This document shows positions 1-6,499 of a DNA stretch of 18,644 bases, one piece after another. Origin of the DNA: Pseudomonadota bacterium (GTDB lineage Bacteria; Pseudomonadota; Alphaproteobacteria; Rhizobiales; Hyphomicrobiaceae); contig JAEXXM010000023.1 in NCBI GenBank assembly GCA_023405815.1, positions 1 through 18,644 on the forward strand. Reading direction: 5' to 3'. The position numbers and the translations under genes are program-made. Position 1 is the first letter of the stretch. Each line of letters opens with the position of its first letter. The notes under the pieces are model-generated. The model did not search any database and had not been told where the DNA came from. It saw nothing but the letters and a program-made list of their open reading frames with translations.

Positions 1-278
1 CGTCGAAGGGCGCGAGCGGCGTGACGGGGGCCGGCTTCGTCACCCTGGCGGCGACGCTCGCCGCCGTCAGTCCCGCGTTGCTGCCGGGCATGGCCATCGT
101 CCTCGGCATCGACAAGTTCATGAGCGAGTGCCGCGCCCTGACCAACTTCATCGGCAACGGCGTCGCCACCATCGTCGTCTCCGCCTGGGAAAGCGAGCTC
201 GACCGCGACAAGCTGGAGAAGGGGCTCTCCCGCCGCGTCGATCCCTCCGACGTCGAGACGGCGGTCACCACTGGCTAG
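1..278 (+). CDS. dctA: C4-dicarboxylate/cation symporter (DctA family), 3' end only
   Basis: This is the C-terminal ~92 residues of a dicarboxylate:cation symporter; the gene begins upstream of the window, and the first complete codon is at base 3. The visible part runs SKGASGVTGAGF, then a hydrophobic stretch, then GIDKFMSECRALTNFIGN, which matches the conserved end of the DAACS family (DctA/GltP), where the Asp, Arg and Asn of this motif lie in the substrate/cation site. Family members sit in the inner membrane and import succinate, fumarate and malate with Na+ or H+. The tail ends at TAG 276-278, with no obvious terminator before the next gene 26 bp downstream, so read-through into the cupin gene is possible. 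Family assignment is firm; the choice of DctA over a glutamate-type relative is inferred from the motif wording. Confidence 0.88.
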   Translation, partial: SKGASGVTGAGFVTLAATLAAVSPALLPGMAIVLGIDKFMSECRALTNFIGNGVATIVVSAWESELDRDKLEKGLSRRVDPSDVETAVTTG

Positions 279-304
279 CCACGGAAGGAAGCTGGGAGGT
301 CACA

Positions 305-766
305 ATGCCCAAGATCGACGTCGCAGCCGCGCCGAAGCGCAAAGGCTCGGGCTATCCGTCCCCGTTCGACGTCCCGTGTGCCGAACGCATACGCCAGCGT
401 TTAGGCGATGCCGGCGGGCTCACGGATTTCGGCATCAACCTGATGCACCTCCCGCCGGGCGGCTGGTCGAGCCAGCGTCACTGGCACTCGCACGAGGATG
501 AGTTCGTCTATGTGCTCGACGGCGAAGTGACGCTGATCGAGGACGACGGCGAAACGGTGCTGCGAGCCGGCGACTGCGCGGCTTTTCCCAAAGGCACCGG
601 AAACGGTCATCACCTGCAGAACAAGTCGGACGCCATGGCGATCTACCTCGAGATCGGCTCCCGCCAGCCCGCCGACGTCACGACCTGCTCGGACATCGAT
701 ATGATGAGCACCAACGCCGATGGCCGCTTCGTGCACAAGGACGGCACGCCTTACCCGGGGCAATAA
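305..766 (+). CDS. Small cupin-domain protein
   Basis: A 153-residue single-domain cupin of unknown substrate. Cupin motif 1 is clear at residues ~53-73, with the metal-ligand pattern His59, His61, Glu64/Glu66 and the closing Gly73. Motif 2 lies at ~89-106, with GDCAAFPKGTGNGHHLQN providing Gly89, Pro95, Gly97, His102/103 and Asn106. It resembles the uncharacterised conserved cupins of COG3837, which bind a metal in a beta-barrel. No signal peptide is visible, so it should be cytosolic. The ATG at 305 is preferred over an upstream in-frame start at 128 because GGGAGG at 294-299 sits 5 bp before it and the upstream extension overlaps dctA. A metal site is likely; the reaction cannot be stated. 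Confidence 0.85.
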   Translation: MPKIDVAAAPKRKGSGYPSPFDVPCAERIRQRLGDAGGLTDFGINLMHLPPGGWSSQRHWHSHEDEFVYVLDGEVTLIEDDGETVLRAGDCAAFPKGTGNGHHLQNKSDAMAIYLEIGSRQPADVTTCSDIDMMSTNADGRFVHKDGTPYPGQ

Positions 767-797
767 CGCTCCTGTCCATTAGCGGCTATCACCCTTC

Positions 798-814
798 GTG
801 AGCGGATCGCTCAC
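798..814. other. Perfect 7-bp hairpin overlapping the stop of the YkgJ-type gene
   Basis: GTGAGCG (798-804) and CGCTCAC (808-814) are exact reverse complements around a 3-base loop, GAT. The structure lies between two convergent genes and covers the TGA of the reverse-strand gene. It could end transcription in both directions, but neither side has a clear T-run, so a bidirectional terminator is only a possibility. Confidence 0.4.
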
Positions 815-1185
815 CCCTCATGGTTCGTCAGCGCGACGTACTTCTCGTCCTCCTGGGCTCTCCGCTCGAAGGCGAGGAAGTCGTAATATCCGCAGCGCCC
901 GCCGCCGGGGAACGACCGGCATACGGAGGGCCGCGCCAGGTAGATGGTACAGCAGCGCTTCTTGGTGTCGAAGAACCGGCAGATCTTGCCGTAGATCTCG
1001 TCCTTCTTGCGCCGCATGGCGTACTTGCGGCCGTGGTCTTCCTTGGTAAACGCCCGCTTGGCCTCATCGAAGCTCATGTTGTGATGGCGGGCCAGCCGCT
1101 CGACATCGCGCTTATCCAAGGGGATGAGCGGGTAGGAGCAGCAATAACCGGGGCATTTCCTGCAGTTGTACTGAGCGGCGCTCAA
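811..1185 (-). CDS. YkgJ-type cysteine-cluster protein
   Basis: A 124-residue cytosolic protein of the zinc/iron-chelating CxxCxxxCC family (YkgJ, formerly UPF0153). The signature is at the N-terminus: Cys8, Cys11, Cys15, Cys16 (NCRKCPGYCC). Further cysteines at 69, 78, 79, 89 and 98 surround the family's IYLARPSVCRSFP segment (residues 81-93). The cluster is thought to bind a metal, but the biological role of the family is not established. The start is TTG at 1185, with AGGAG about 8-10 bp upstream on the reverse strand; the first conserved Cys is only eight residues in, so a start much further downstream is unlikely. It converges on the cupin gene, 44 bp away. Confidence 0.82.
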   Translation of the reverse strand: MSAAQYNCRKCPGYCCSYPLIPLDKRDVERLARHHNMSFDEAKRAFTKEDHGRKYAMRRKKDEIYGKICRFFDTKKRCCTIYLARPSVCRSFPGGGRCGYYDFLAFERRAQEDEKYVALTNHEG

Positions 1186-1413
1186 GCGGGGGGCTCTCCT
1201 GCGATGTTTCGGCCACCCTCAGGCCGATACGGGGCTCGGACAGCGTCCTGGAGCCCGACTCCCGCTTGACTCATGCAATGCGCCATGGGGAAAGAGCAAG
1301 GGGGATGATGGACTTGACCACGCGGGGAGGGGGCACGCGCGAGGACATGTCACACTTTCTCCCATAAGGTCTGCGTAGTTCGCACGCGTTTCAGCGTGGG
1401 GGTTTCATTGAAT

Positions 1414-3447
1414 ATGGCGGATAGGGCTCGTCTTTCTCCTGAGACCGAGACGCCGGTCAACCCCTATAGCCTGCTCGAGGCGGTCAACGCTTCGAGCGAC
1501 ACCGCCCATACCGGCTGGCTGATCTTCCTCGCCATCATGACCTACCTGGTGATCGCCGTTGCCGGCGTCACCCACGAGGCGCTGCTGCTCGAGACCCCGG
1601 TTGAGCTGCCCATCCTTCAGGTCAAGATCCAGCTCAAGCAGTTCTTTCAGTTCGCACCCATCGTCCTGGTGCTGTTCCACCTCGGCATTCTCGCTCAGCT
1701 CGTCCTCCTGGCCCGCAAGGCACTCGAGTTCGATCAGGCGATCCGCTACCTCGAGCTGTCGAACAAGCGCACCCATCCCTTGCGCCTCGAGCTGCACAAC
1801 TTCTTCCTCGTGCAGGCCATCGCCGGACCGCAGCGCTCCGCCGTGATGAGCGGCTTCCTCAATCTCATGTCGTGGCTCACCATCGTCATCCTGCCGGTGG
1901 TGCTGCTGCTTTATATGCAGGTCGCCTTCCTGCCCTACCACGACGTGACGACGACGTGGATCAACCGCATCTTCCTGACGCTCGACATCATCGGCCTGCT
2001 GCTGATCGGCGTGTTCCTGATGCGCGCCGAAACCTCGTTTCTGCAGGCCTTCCTGCGCTCGACCGTGGCGCACCCCTTGAGCGTCGCGGCGACGACGCTG
2101 GTGCTCGCCGTCGTCGCCTATCTCTCCTATTTTGCCGCCACCGTGCCCGGCGAGCGGCTCGACCGCATCGGCCAGAAGCTGACCTCCTGGTCGTCGGCAG
2201 CCGGCGCCGGCGTGCAGCAAGGCGGCTTTGCCTTGCCGTTCTTAAGCGCCTCCTCCGACGAGGCACTGTTCGGCATCTTCCGCCGCAACCTCGTCGTCAC
2301 CGATTCAGATCTCATCCGCGACCGCGAGGATGCTTCCGACAAGGCGTTGCGCCTGCGCGGGCGCGACCTGCGCTTCGCCAAGCTCGACCGCACCGACCTG
2401 TCCGGCACCGACCTGACCGGCGCCGTGCTCGACGGCGCGAGCCTTGTCGGCGCCAACCTTGCCAACGTCTCGCTCGCCTGCGCCGAGCCCGACACCGTCC
2501 TCTTGAGCAACAATCGCGTTGCGGCCCGCTGCGCGTCCGCGCGCGGCGCCGACTTGAGCCGCGCCAATCTCGGTCAGGCGAAGCTGTGGGGCATCGACTT
2601 GTCCGCCGCCAAGCTCGACGAGGCGCAGCTTGAGGGCGCCAATCTCTCCAATGCGTTGCTCATCGGCACCAGCCTCTCCAGCGCCCACCTCGACAAGGCC
2701 GACCTGACCGGCGGCGTGCAGGCCCAGGGCGCCAATCTCCTCAACGCCTCGCTGCAGGGCGCCGATCTCACCGGCGCGCAGCTACAGATCGCCGACCTCT
2801 CCAGCGCCGCCCTGCAGGGTGCGGTGCTCAACTTCGCCAAGCTGGACGGCGCGGTCCTGCGCGACGCCAACCTCGAGGCGGCGAGCCTGCAGCAGGCGCG
2901 CCTCGTCGGGGTCGACATGACCGGCATGAAGATGACCGGCAGCGATTTGCGCGGGGCCGTCGTCTGGCTCACCCAGCCGCCCGCCTGGGATCCGACCGGC
3001 CTTACCGACTTGAGCGAGCTCAGCGTGCGCGCTCCCGATGAGAGCGAGCGCGCGGCGCTGGCGGCGAGCCTGGCGGCCATCTCCGATGCCGACGACCGCC
3101 AGCGTGCGCAGGAGCTGATCAAGCAGGTCGCCGAGAAGGATGCGACCTGGACCGGCACCATCGACCAGCAGCGCTGGCAGAGCTGGATCGGCGCTTCGCC
3201 CGTGCCCCCGGCCCTCAACTACACGTACGACCTAACCACCTACCTGACGAAGATGATGTGCTCCGCCCGCTGGAGCAGCGGCGCCGTCGCGACCGGCATC
3301 GCCCGGCGCGCCGTCGCGCCGCAGTTCCGCGGCGACGTGGTTGCCATCTACGACGGTCTCAAGGCCCCTTCGTGCCCCGCCTCGGCCGCGACGCCTCCGA
3401 GCGTGATGCGCGACCTCTCCTCGACCGCCGAGACCCTGCGCAACTGA
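1414..3447 (+). CDS. Membrane protein with C-terminal pentapeptide-repeat domain
   Basis: A 677-residue protein (683 if the in-frame GTG at 1396 is used). The N-terminal third has five likely membrane helices, near residues 35-53, 77-100, 152-173, 184-204 and 223-244. Residues ~310-519 are pentapeptide repeats of the A(D/N)LXX type, such as GANLSNALL, GADLTGAQL and DANLEAASL, which fold as a right-handed quadrilateral beta-helix. They are broken once, around residues 356-378, by an insert with Cys356 and Cys373. A charged helical region and a tail without known motifs follow. ATG 1414 is preferred because the G-run at 1398-1402 can serve as a weak Shine-Dalgarno, whereas nothing precedes GTG 1396. 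I recognise the architecture as one found in Rhizobiales, but no function is known; the helix may be a scaffold on either membrane face. Confidence 0.8.
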   Translation: MADRARLSPETETPVNPYSLLEAVNASSDTAHTGWLIFLAIMTYLVIAVAGVTHEALLLETPVELPILQVKIQLKQFFQFAPIVLVLFHLGILAQLVLLARKALEFDQAIRYLELSNKRTHPLRLELHNFFLVQAIAGPQRSAVMSGFLNLMSWLTIVILPVVLLLYMQVAFLPYHDVTTTWINRIFLTLDIIGLLLIGVFLMRAETSFLQAFLRSTVAHPLSVAATTLVLAVVAYLSYFAATVPGERLDRIGQKLTSWSSAAGAGVQQGGFALPFLSASSDEALFGIFRRNLVVTDSDLIRDREDASDKALRLRGRDLRFAKLDRTDLSGTDLTGAVLDGASLVGANLANVSLACAEPDTVLLSNNRVAARCASARGADLSRANLGQAKLWGIDLSAAKLDEAQLEGANLSNALLIGTSLSSAHLDKADLTGGVQAQGANLLNASLQGADLTGAQLQIADLSSAALQGAVLNFAKLDGAVLRDANLEAASLQQARLVGVDMTGMKMTGSDLRGAVVWLTQPPAWDPTGLTDLSELSVRAPDESERAALAASLAAISDADDRQRAQELIKQVAEKDATWTGTIDQQRWQSWIGASPVPPALNYTYDLTTYLTKMMCSARWSSGAVATGIARRAVAPQFRGDVVAIYDGLKAPSCPASAATPPSVMRDLSSTAETLRN

Positions 3448-3476
3448 GTTCCGGCCCGAAGGCGCGCGTCAGGGTC

Positions 3477-3505
3477 TTGCCAGAAGTGAACTCGCGCTTT
3501 ATCTA
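3477..3505 (+). promoter_or_regulatory. Candidate ssb promoter (-35/-10)
   Basis: TTGCCA at 3477-3482 and TATCTA at 3500-3505 are separated by 17 bp, the ideal sigma-70 spacing. The -35 hexamer matches five of six consensus positions, the -10 only three. It is supported by the LexA box that begins 2 bp downstream of the -10, a position from which a repressor would block it. The implied leader to the ssb start is about 170 bases. Confidence 0.45.
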
Positions 3506-3507
3506 TA

Positions 3508-3522
3508 GAACATATGCGGAAC
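3508..3522 (+). promoter_or_regulatory. LexA (SOS) box upstream of ssb
   Basis: GAAC-ATATGCG-GAAC is an exact match to the direct-repeat LexA operator of Alphaproteobacteria (GAAC-N7-GAAC, or GTTC-N7-GTTC on the other strand). It lies 162 bp upstream of the ssb ATG and just after the candidate -10. LexA control of ssb, often shared with divergent uvrA, is established in proteobacteria; here no uvrA is adjacent, so the site most simply serves ssb alone. Confidence 0.8.
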
Positions 3523-3643
3523 AAACGCTTATTGTGTGCGTAAGCCGCGCATGCCCCCCTGTGCGGCGGGCGCGATGGAGTAACTAAGGTTGTGAGTGCG
3601 ACTCGTCCCGCGCCCGCTCGGGCCGGCGAGGCAATGGAATTTG

Positions 3644-3662
3644 GGCGCCCTGATCGGGCGCC
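3644..3662 (+). other. Hairpin in the ssb leader
   Basis: GGCGCCC (3644-3650) pairs exactly with GGGCGCC (3656-3662) around the loop TGATC, ending 9 bp before the Shine-Dalgarno of ssb. It would form in the mRNA leader. There is no T-run, so it is not a terminator; an effect on ribosome access or mRNA stability is only a guess. Confidence 0.4.
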
Positions 3663-3683
3663 GCGAAATGCGAGGAGTGCAGC

Positions 3684-4187
3684 ATGGCTGGTTCGGTCAA
3701 CAAGGTGATCCTGGTCGGAAACCTGGGCAAGGATCCGGAGATCCGCCGCACCCAGGACGGGCGCCCGATCGCCAACCTGCGCATCGCCACCTCCGAGACG
3801 TGGCGCGACAAGGCGACCGGCGAGCGGCGCGAGAAGACCGAGTGGCACTCGGTCGTCATCTTCAACGAGAACCTCTGCAAGATCGCCGAGCAGTACCTGC
3901 GCAAGGGCTCGAAGGTGTTCATCGAAGGCGCGCTGCAGACGCGCAAGTGGCAGGGCCAGGATGGCCAGGATCGCTATTCCACCGAGGTCGTGCTGCAGGG
4001 CTTCAACGGCAACCTGACCATGCTCGACGGCCGCGCCGGCGGCATGGGCGAGGGCGGCCAGGCCGACTACGCCGGCGATACGGGCGGCAGCTACGACGCG
4101 CCCCCGGCACGCTCGTCCTCCCCCTCGCGCGGCGGCTCGAAGGGCGGCAGCTTCGACAAGCAGCTCGACGACGAGATCCCCTTCTGA
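3684..4187 (+). CDS. ssb: Single-stranded DNA-binding protein
   Basis: SSB coats single-stranded DNA as a tetramer during replication, recombination and repair. This 167-residue copy is of normal length. Residues 4-112 form the OB fold, opening with SVNKVILVGNLGKDPE and carrying the DNA-stacking tryptophans Trp40, Trp54 and Trp89. Then comes a Gly/Ser/Pro-rich flexible linker, and the protein ends in the acidic tip DDEIPF, which recruits partner proteins such as RecO, PriA and the clamp-loader chi subunit. The start is fixed by GAGGAG at 3672-3677, 6 bp before the ATG. An SOS box and a candidate promoter lie upstream and a strong hairpin terminator follows at 4228, so ssb appears to be a single-gene transcript under damage control. 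Nothing in the protein is unusual. Confidence 0.97.
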   Translation: MAGSVNKVILVGNLGKDPEIRRTQDGRPIANLRIATSETWRDKATGERREKTEWHSVVIFNENLCKIAEQYLRKGSKVFIEGALQTRKWQGQDGQDRYSTEVVLQGFNGNLTMLDGRAGGMGEGGQADYAGDTGGSYDAPPARSSSPSRGGSKGGSFDKQLDDEIPF

Positions 4188-4227
4188 CCCCCGGTTTCCA
4201 CTAAGCCACGTGTCTCCCGTTACCCTT

Positions 4228-4261
4228 CATCCCGGAGCCCCCGCTCCGGGATGCTTTTCTT
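4228..4261 (+). terminator. Rho-independent terminator of ssb
   Basis: CATCCCGGAGC (4228-4238) and GCTCCGGGATG (4243-4253) are perfect 11-bp complements around CCCC, followed by CTTTTCTT. It begins 40 bp after the ssb stop. The stem core resembles the dispersed CATCCCGG repeats of this genome, so a repeat may have been co-opted. Confidence 0.85.
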
Positions 4262-4310
4262 GCGGCACCTTGGGCGCGGTTGCCGCACGCGGTCTGGGCG
4301 AAGCGACGGC

Positions 4311-4520
4311 GCTGCCGTTGCGAGACCCGGGACCCAGGAGACAAGGTGCGCAGCTCCGTAACAGTGAGGCTCCTCCGCCCGGCCGCATGCTGGATCCCGG
4401 CAACGAATGCCGGGATGACATCGAGTGGAGGCACGCGGAGCGCCTCCTAAACCCGTCATGCCGGCGCAGGCCGGCATCCACGCAAGTTTCCCCGCATTCG
4501 AGAGGCTGGGACCGTGACCC
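4311..4520. repeat. Composite of intergenic palindromic repeats between ssb and the next gene
   Basis: The 506-bp gap between ssb and the next coding start holds several pieces of the dispersed repeat family. GACCCGGGACCCAG lies at 4323-4336. The hairpin ATCCCGGCA / TGCCGGGAT occupies 4394-4416 with loop ACGAA and is followed by GAC. The hairpin ATGCCGGC / GCCGGCAT lies at 4458-4477 and is preceded by GTC. A decayed GCTGGGACC follows at 4506. The same motifs recur at 16441-16593 and 17744-17885. Long frames cross this stretch, but they have no ribosome sites and are built from repeat sequence. No gene is supported here; the remainder, up to 4680, shows nothing recognisable. Confidence 0.65.
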
Positions 4521-4693
4521 CGCGGATTGGCGGCCGGTCCCTTCCTCCGCAAAATCCGACAGTTGAGGCGGCCGCCTCGCATGCAGCCTGCGTTCAGGCG
4601 CGGCGAGTTATCACAATTTCGTCGTTGAAGACCTCCATTGCTAAAGCCGCCCGGCGACACCCCGAGCGCCGGCGAACCCTAGGGAGAAGTTTT

Positions 4694-5890
4694 ATGTCCT
4701 GGCGATCCTTGATGGCGCCTTTCCTTGCACTGCTCATGGTGCCGCTCGCGGCCGACTTTGCCTCGGCGCAGCCGCGCGATCGCGACCGCGGGCCGCCCGG
4801 CTACGACCGCGACCGCGGGCCGTCCGGCTACGACCGCGACCGCGGTCCTGATCGCGGCGACAATTGGCAGTTGCTCGGCTCCACGCGGATCGGCGGTAGG
4901 GGGGTGGACCGCGATGTGATCGATGTCGGCCGCCGCGAAGGCCGCTTCGAGAGCATCGCCCTGGCGGTCCGTGGCGGCCATGTTTTCATTGGTGAGGTGA
5001 TCGTCGTCTACGCCAACAACGACGTACAGCGCTTCGACCTGCGCCGCGGCCTGCGCGACGGCGAGCGCACTCCGCCGCTCAACTTGCAGGGCCGCGACCG
5101 CGCCATCAGAGAGATCGAGATCGTCGCCCGCGGCGGTCGCGATCCGCGCATTCGCGCCGTCGTCGACGTCTTTGGCGAGGAGCGTCGTGGCGGCCGTGAC
5201 GCCTGGGAGCTCCTGGGCGAGCAGTCGGTCGGCTTCGGCGTCGATCGCGATGTCATCCGCGTCGGGCGCCGCGAGGGCTTCTTCAGCAAGATTGCGCTGG
5301 AAGTGCGCGACAACGATGTCGAGATCCTCGACCTGCGCGTCTTCTTCGAGCGCGGCGCGCCGCAGGACGTGCGCGTGCGTGAGTTCATCCGCGCCGGCGG
5401 ACGCACGAGGCCCATCGATCTCATCGGCCGCGACCGCCTGATCGACCGCATCGAGATCGTCTATCGCTCGCGTCCGAACTTCCGCGGTCGCGCCAGGGTG
5501 GCCATATTCGGTCTGCGCGAATTCGCCCCGCCGCCACCCCCGCCGCCGCGGCCTCCGGTCGCGCGCTGGGAGGAGCTCGGCTGCGGCAAGGTGGGCATCA
5601 AGCCGGACCGGGATTCGATCCGCGTCGGCCGCCGCGAGGGACGCTTCAGCGCCATCAAGCTGGCCGTGCGCGGCAGCAAGATCGAGCTCATCGACTTGAC
5701 GGTCGTCTATGAGCGCGGGCCCCCCGACGAGCTGCAAGTGCGCAAGAAGATCGGCGACGGCGATGAGACGCCTCCCCTCGATCTGCGTGGCGAGCGTCGC
5801 GTGATCGATCGCGTCGACCTGACCTACCGGCAGACGCTCGGTTTGAACATGATCAAGGGGCCGGCGACGGTTTGCGTCTACGGCCGCTGA
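4694..5890 (+). CDS. Secreted protein with three tandem ~100-residue repeats (possibly DUF2541-like)
   Basis: A 398-residue exported protein. Residues 1-25 form a signal peptide ending ASA|Q. Residues 27-54 are a low-complexity run of the unit YDRDRGP(P/S)G, encoded by a near-perfect 24-bp tandem repeat. Three homologous domains follow at ~58-161, 171-273 and 292-397. Each starts W(Q/E)xLG, has VDRDVIxVGRREGxF or PDRDSIRVGRREGRF, then a mostly beta pattern with R(D/G)xxVEIxDLxVxYERG, PxDLxGxxRxIDRIxxxYR, and ends VxVFG or VCVYG. A Pro-rich linker (279-288) separates domains two and three. The pattern recalls DUF2541, from memory only. ATG 4694 is chosen because AGGGAGAAG at 4681-4689 precedes it and the signal peptide follows; 60 in-frame residues upstream are repeat-derived. 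Role unknown; probably periplasmic. Confidence 0.8.
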   Translation: MSWRSLMAPFLALLMVPLAADFASAQPRDRDRGPPGYDRDRGPSGYDRDRGPDRGDNWQLLGSTRIGGRGVDRDVIDVGRREGRFESIALAVRGGHVFIGEVIVVYANNDVQRFDLRRGLRDGERTPPLNLQGRDRAIREIEIVARGGRDPRIRAVVDVFGEERRGGRDAWELLGEQSVGFGVDRDVIRVGRREGFFSKIALEVRDNDVEILDLRVFFERGAPQDVRVREFIRAGGRTRPIDLIGRDRLIDRIEIVYRSRPNFRGRARVAIFGLREFAPPPPPPPRPPVARWEELGCGKVGIKPDRDSIRVGRREGRFSAIKLAVRGSKIELIDLTVVYERGPPDELQVRKKIGDGDETPPLDLRGERRVIDRVDLTYRQTLGLNMIKGPATVCVYGR

Positions 5891-5912
5891 CCTTTTACAA
5901 CCCGCAACTATC

Positions 5913-5946
5913 AAGAGCCCGGCCTCACCGCCGGGCTCTTTCGTTT
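5913..5946 (+). terminator. Rho-independent terminator of the tri-repeat secreted protein
   Basis: AAGAGCCCGGC (5913-5923) pairs perfectly with GCCGGGCTCTT (5930-5940) around CTCACC and runs into TCGTTT. It starts 22 bp after the stop codon and closes the transcript of the upstream gene. Confidence 0.88.
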
Positions 5947-6015
5947 ACGGGATAATGCTATCTGCGCTTTGATAGCGAGACAGAACACAACCGGATGCCC
6001 TGCAAGTCACAAGTG

Positions 6016-6083
6016 TCATCCCGGGGCTCGTCCTAATGCGGACCATTCCCTCACGCTCCGGCGCATGGTGAGCACGCAACATC
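6016..6083 (+). repeat. Dispersed repeat, copy flanking the GIY-YIG remnant (left)
   Basis: A unit that starts TCATCC and ends CGCATGGTGAGCACGCAACATC. It aligns without gaps to a second copy at 6225-6292: the last 32 bases (6052-6083 against 6261-6292) differ at one position, while the middle has diverged. The ATG of the nuclease remnant lies inside the conserved 3' part. Confidence 0.7.
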
Positions 6084-6355
6084 GCTACTGGGCTTACATC
6101 CTTGCCAGCCAGCCGCGCGGGACGCTCTATATTGGCGTCACCAACAATATCCTCGGCCGGGTTGAACTGCATCGCGCCGGAAAGGGCTCGGACAGTGGAG
6201 TTTGTCGCAACCGTCCCAAACCTGTCATCCTCGGGCTTGTCCCGAGGACCCAGGGTGCCGCACACTCCGGCGCATGGTGAGCACGCAACATCACTGAAGC
6301 ACTCATCGAGCAATCGAACCCGCAATGGGTCGATCTCTACCCCGGGCTCGCGGCG
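6065..6355 (+). pseudogene. GIY-YIG nuclease family gene interrupted by a repeat
   Basis: The first ~40 codons after ATG 6065 give YWAYILASQPRGTLYIGVTNN and GRVELHRAGKGS, the N-terminal half of a small GIY-YIG protein (YhbQ/UPF0213-like), with the YIL and YIG motifs intact. At about 6195 the coding sense is lost, and the next ~95 bp is a copy of the dispersed repeat with an in-frame TGA at 6278. From 6290, in the same frame, ITEALIEQSNPQWVDLYPGL reads as the family's C-terminal end (typically IEKxNPxWxDLY). The middle, which holds the catalytic Glu region and the FTxRYxVxxLVWYE segment, is missing. The gene is therefore broken by replacement rather than by a point mutation. No good ribosome site precedes the ATG, which is itself in repeat sequence. 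Confidence 0.75.
6224..6292 (+). repeat. Dispersed repeat inserted in the GIY-YIG remnant (centre copy)
   Basis: The 5' part (6224-6252) contains the hairpin CCTCGGG / CCCGAGG with loop CTTGT and ends GGACCCA. It is a perfect 29-bp inverted match to 6390-6418. The 3' part (6261-6292) is the 32-bp direct repeat shared with 6052-6083. It sits exactly where the middle of the nuclease gene should be. Confidence 0.72.
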
Positions 6356-6389
6356 CGCAACGACTTTGGCACAGGCGCAAGCGGTAAGA

Positions 6390-6418
6390 TGGGTCCTCGG
6401 GACAAGCCCGAGGATGAC
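6390..6418 (-). repeat. Dispersed repeat, inverted copy after the GIY-YIG remnant
   Basis: The reverse complement of these 29 bases is identical to 6224-6252: TGGGTCCTCGGG, then the same loop, then CCCGAGGATGAC. Together the two copies form a long-range inverted repeat with a 137-bp gap. A shorter variant lies at 10564-10592. Confidence 0.72.
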
Positions 6419-6440
6419 GGTCGAACGTGATGCAGCCGCA

Positions 6441-6474
6441 GAAACGAAAGAGCCCCGCGGTGACGCGGGGCTCT
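6441..6474 (-). terminator. Rho-independent terminator of the PRC-barrel gene
   Basis: AGAGCCCCGCG (6449-6459) pairs perfectly with CGCGGGGCTCT (6464-6474) around GTGA. Read on the reverse strand it is followed by TTCGTTTC (6448-6441), which fits the end of the reverse-strand gene whose stop is at 6500. Confidence 0.85.
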
Positions 6475-6499
6475 CGTTATTCCAGTCACCGAGGACCGA

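Noticed and set aside
1378..1392. Possible LexA box GTTC-N7-TTTC upstream of the pentapeptide gene
   Set aside because: One mismatch in an 8-base signal is expected by chance in a window of this size, and no promoter is evident beside it.
1405..2220. Reverse-strand frame opposite the pentapeptide membrane protein
   Set aside because: Gln/Glu/His-rich mirror of hydrophobic codons; no support.
1414..3447. Pentapeptide protein as a Qnr-type gyrase protector because gyrA is nearby
   Set aside because: Qnr and MfpA are soluble ~200-residue proteins; this one is membrane-anchored, lies 4 kb from gyrA and has no shared control. The link with the altered GyrA pocket is not supported.
4311..4693. 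In-frame N-terminal extension of the tri-repeat protein, or separate genes in this gap
   Set aside because: The frames are made of palindromic repeat sequence, lack ribosome sites, and the signal peptide starts at 4694.
4679..5914. 411-residue reverse-strand open frame opposite the tri-repeat protein
   Set aside because: Low-complexity Ala/Asp/Val shadow; the forward frame has a signal peptide, ribosome site, domain repeats and terminator.
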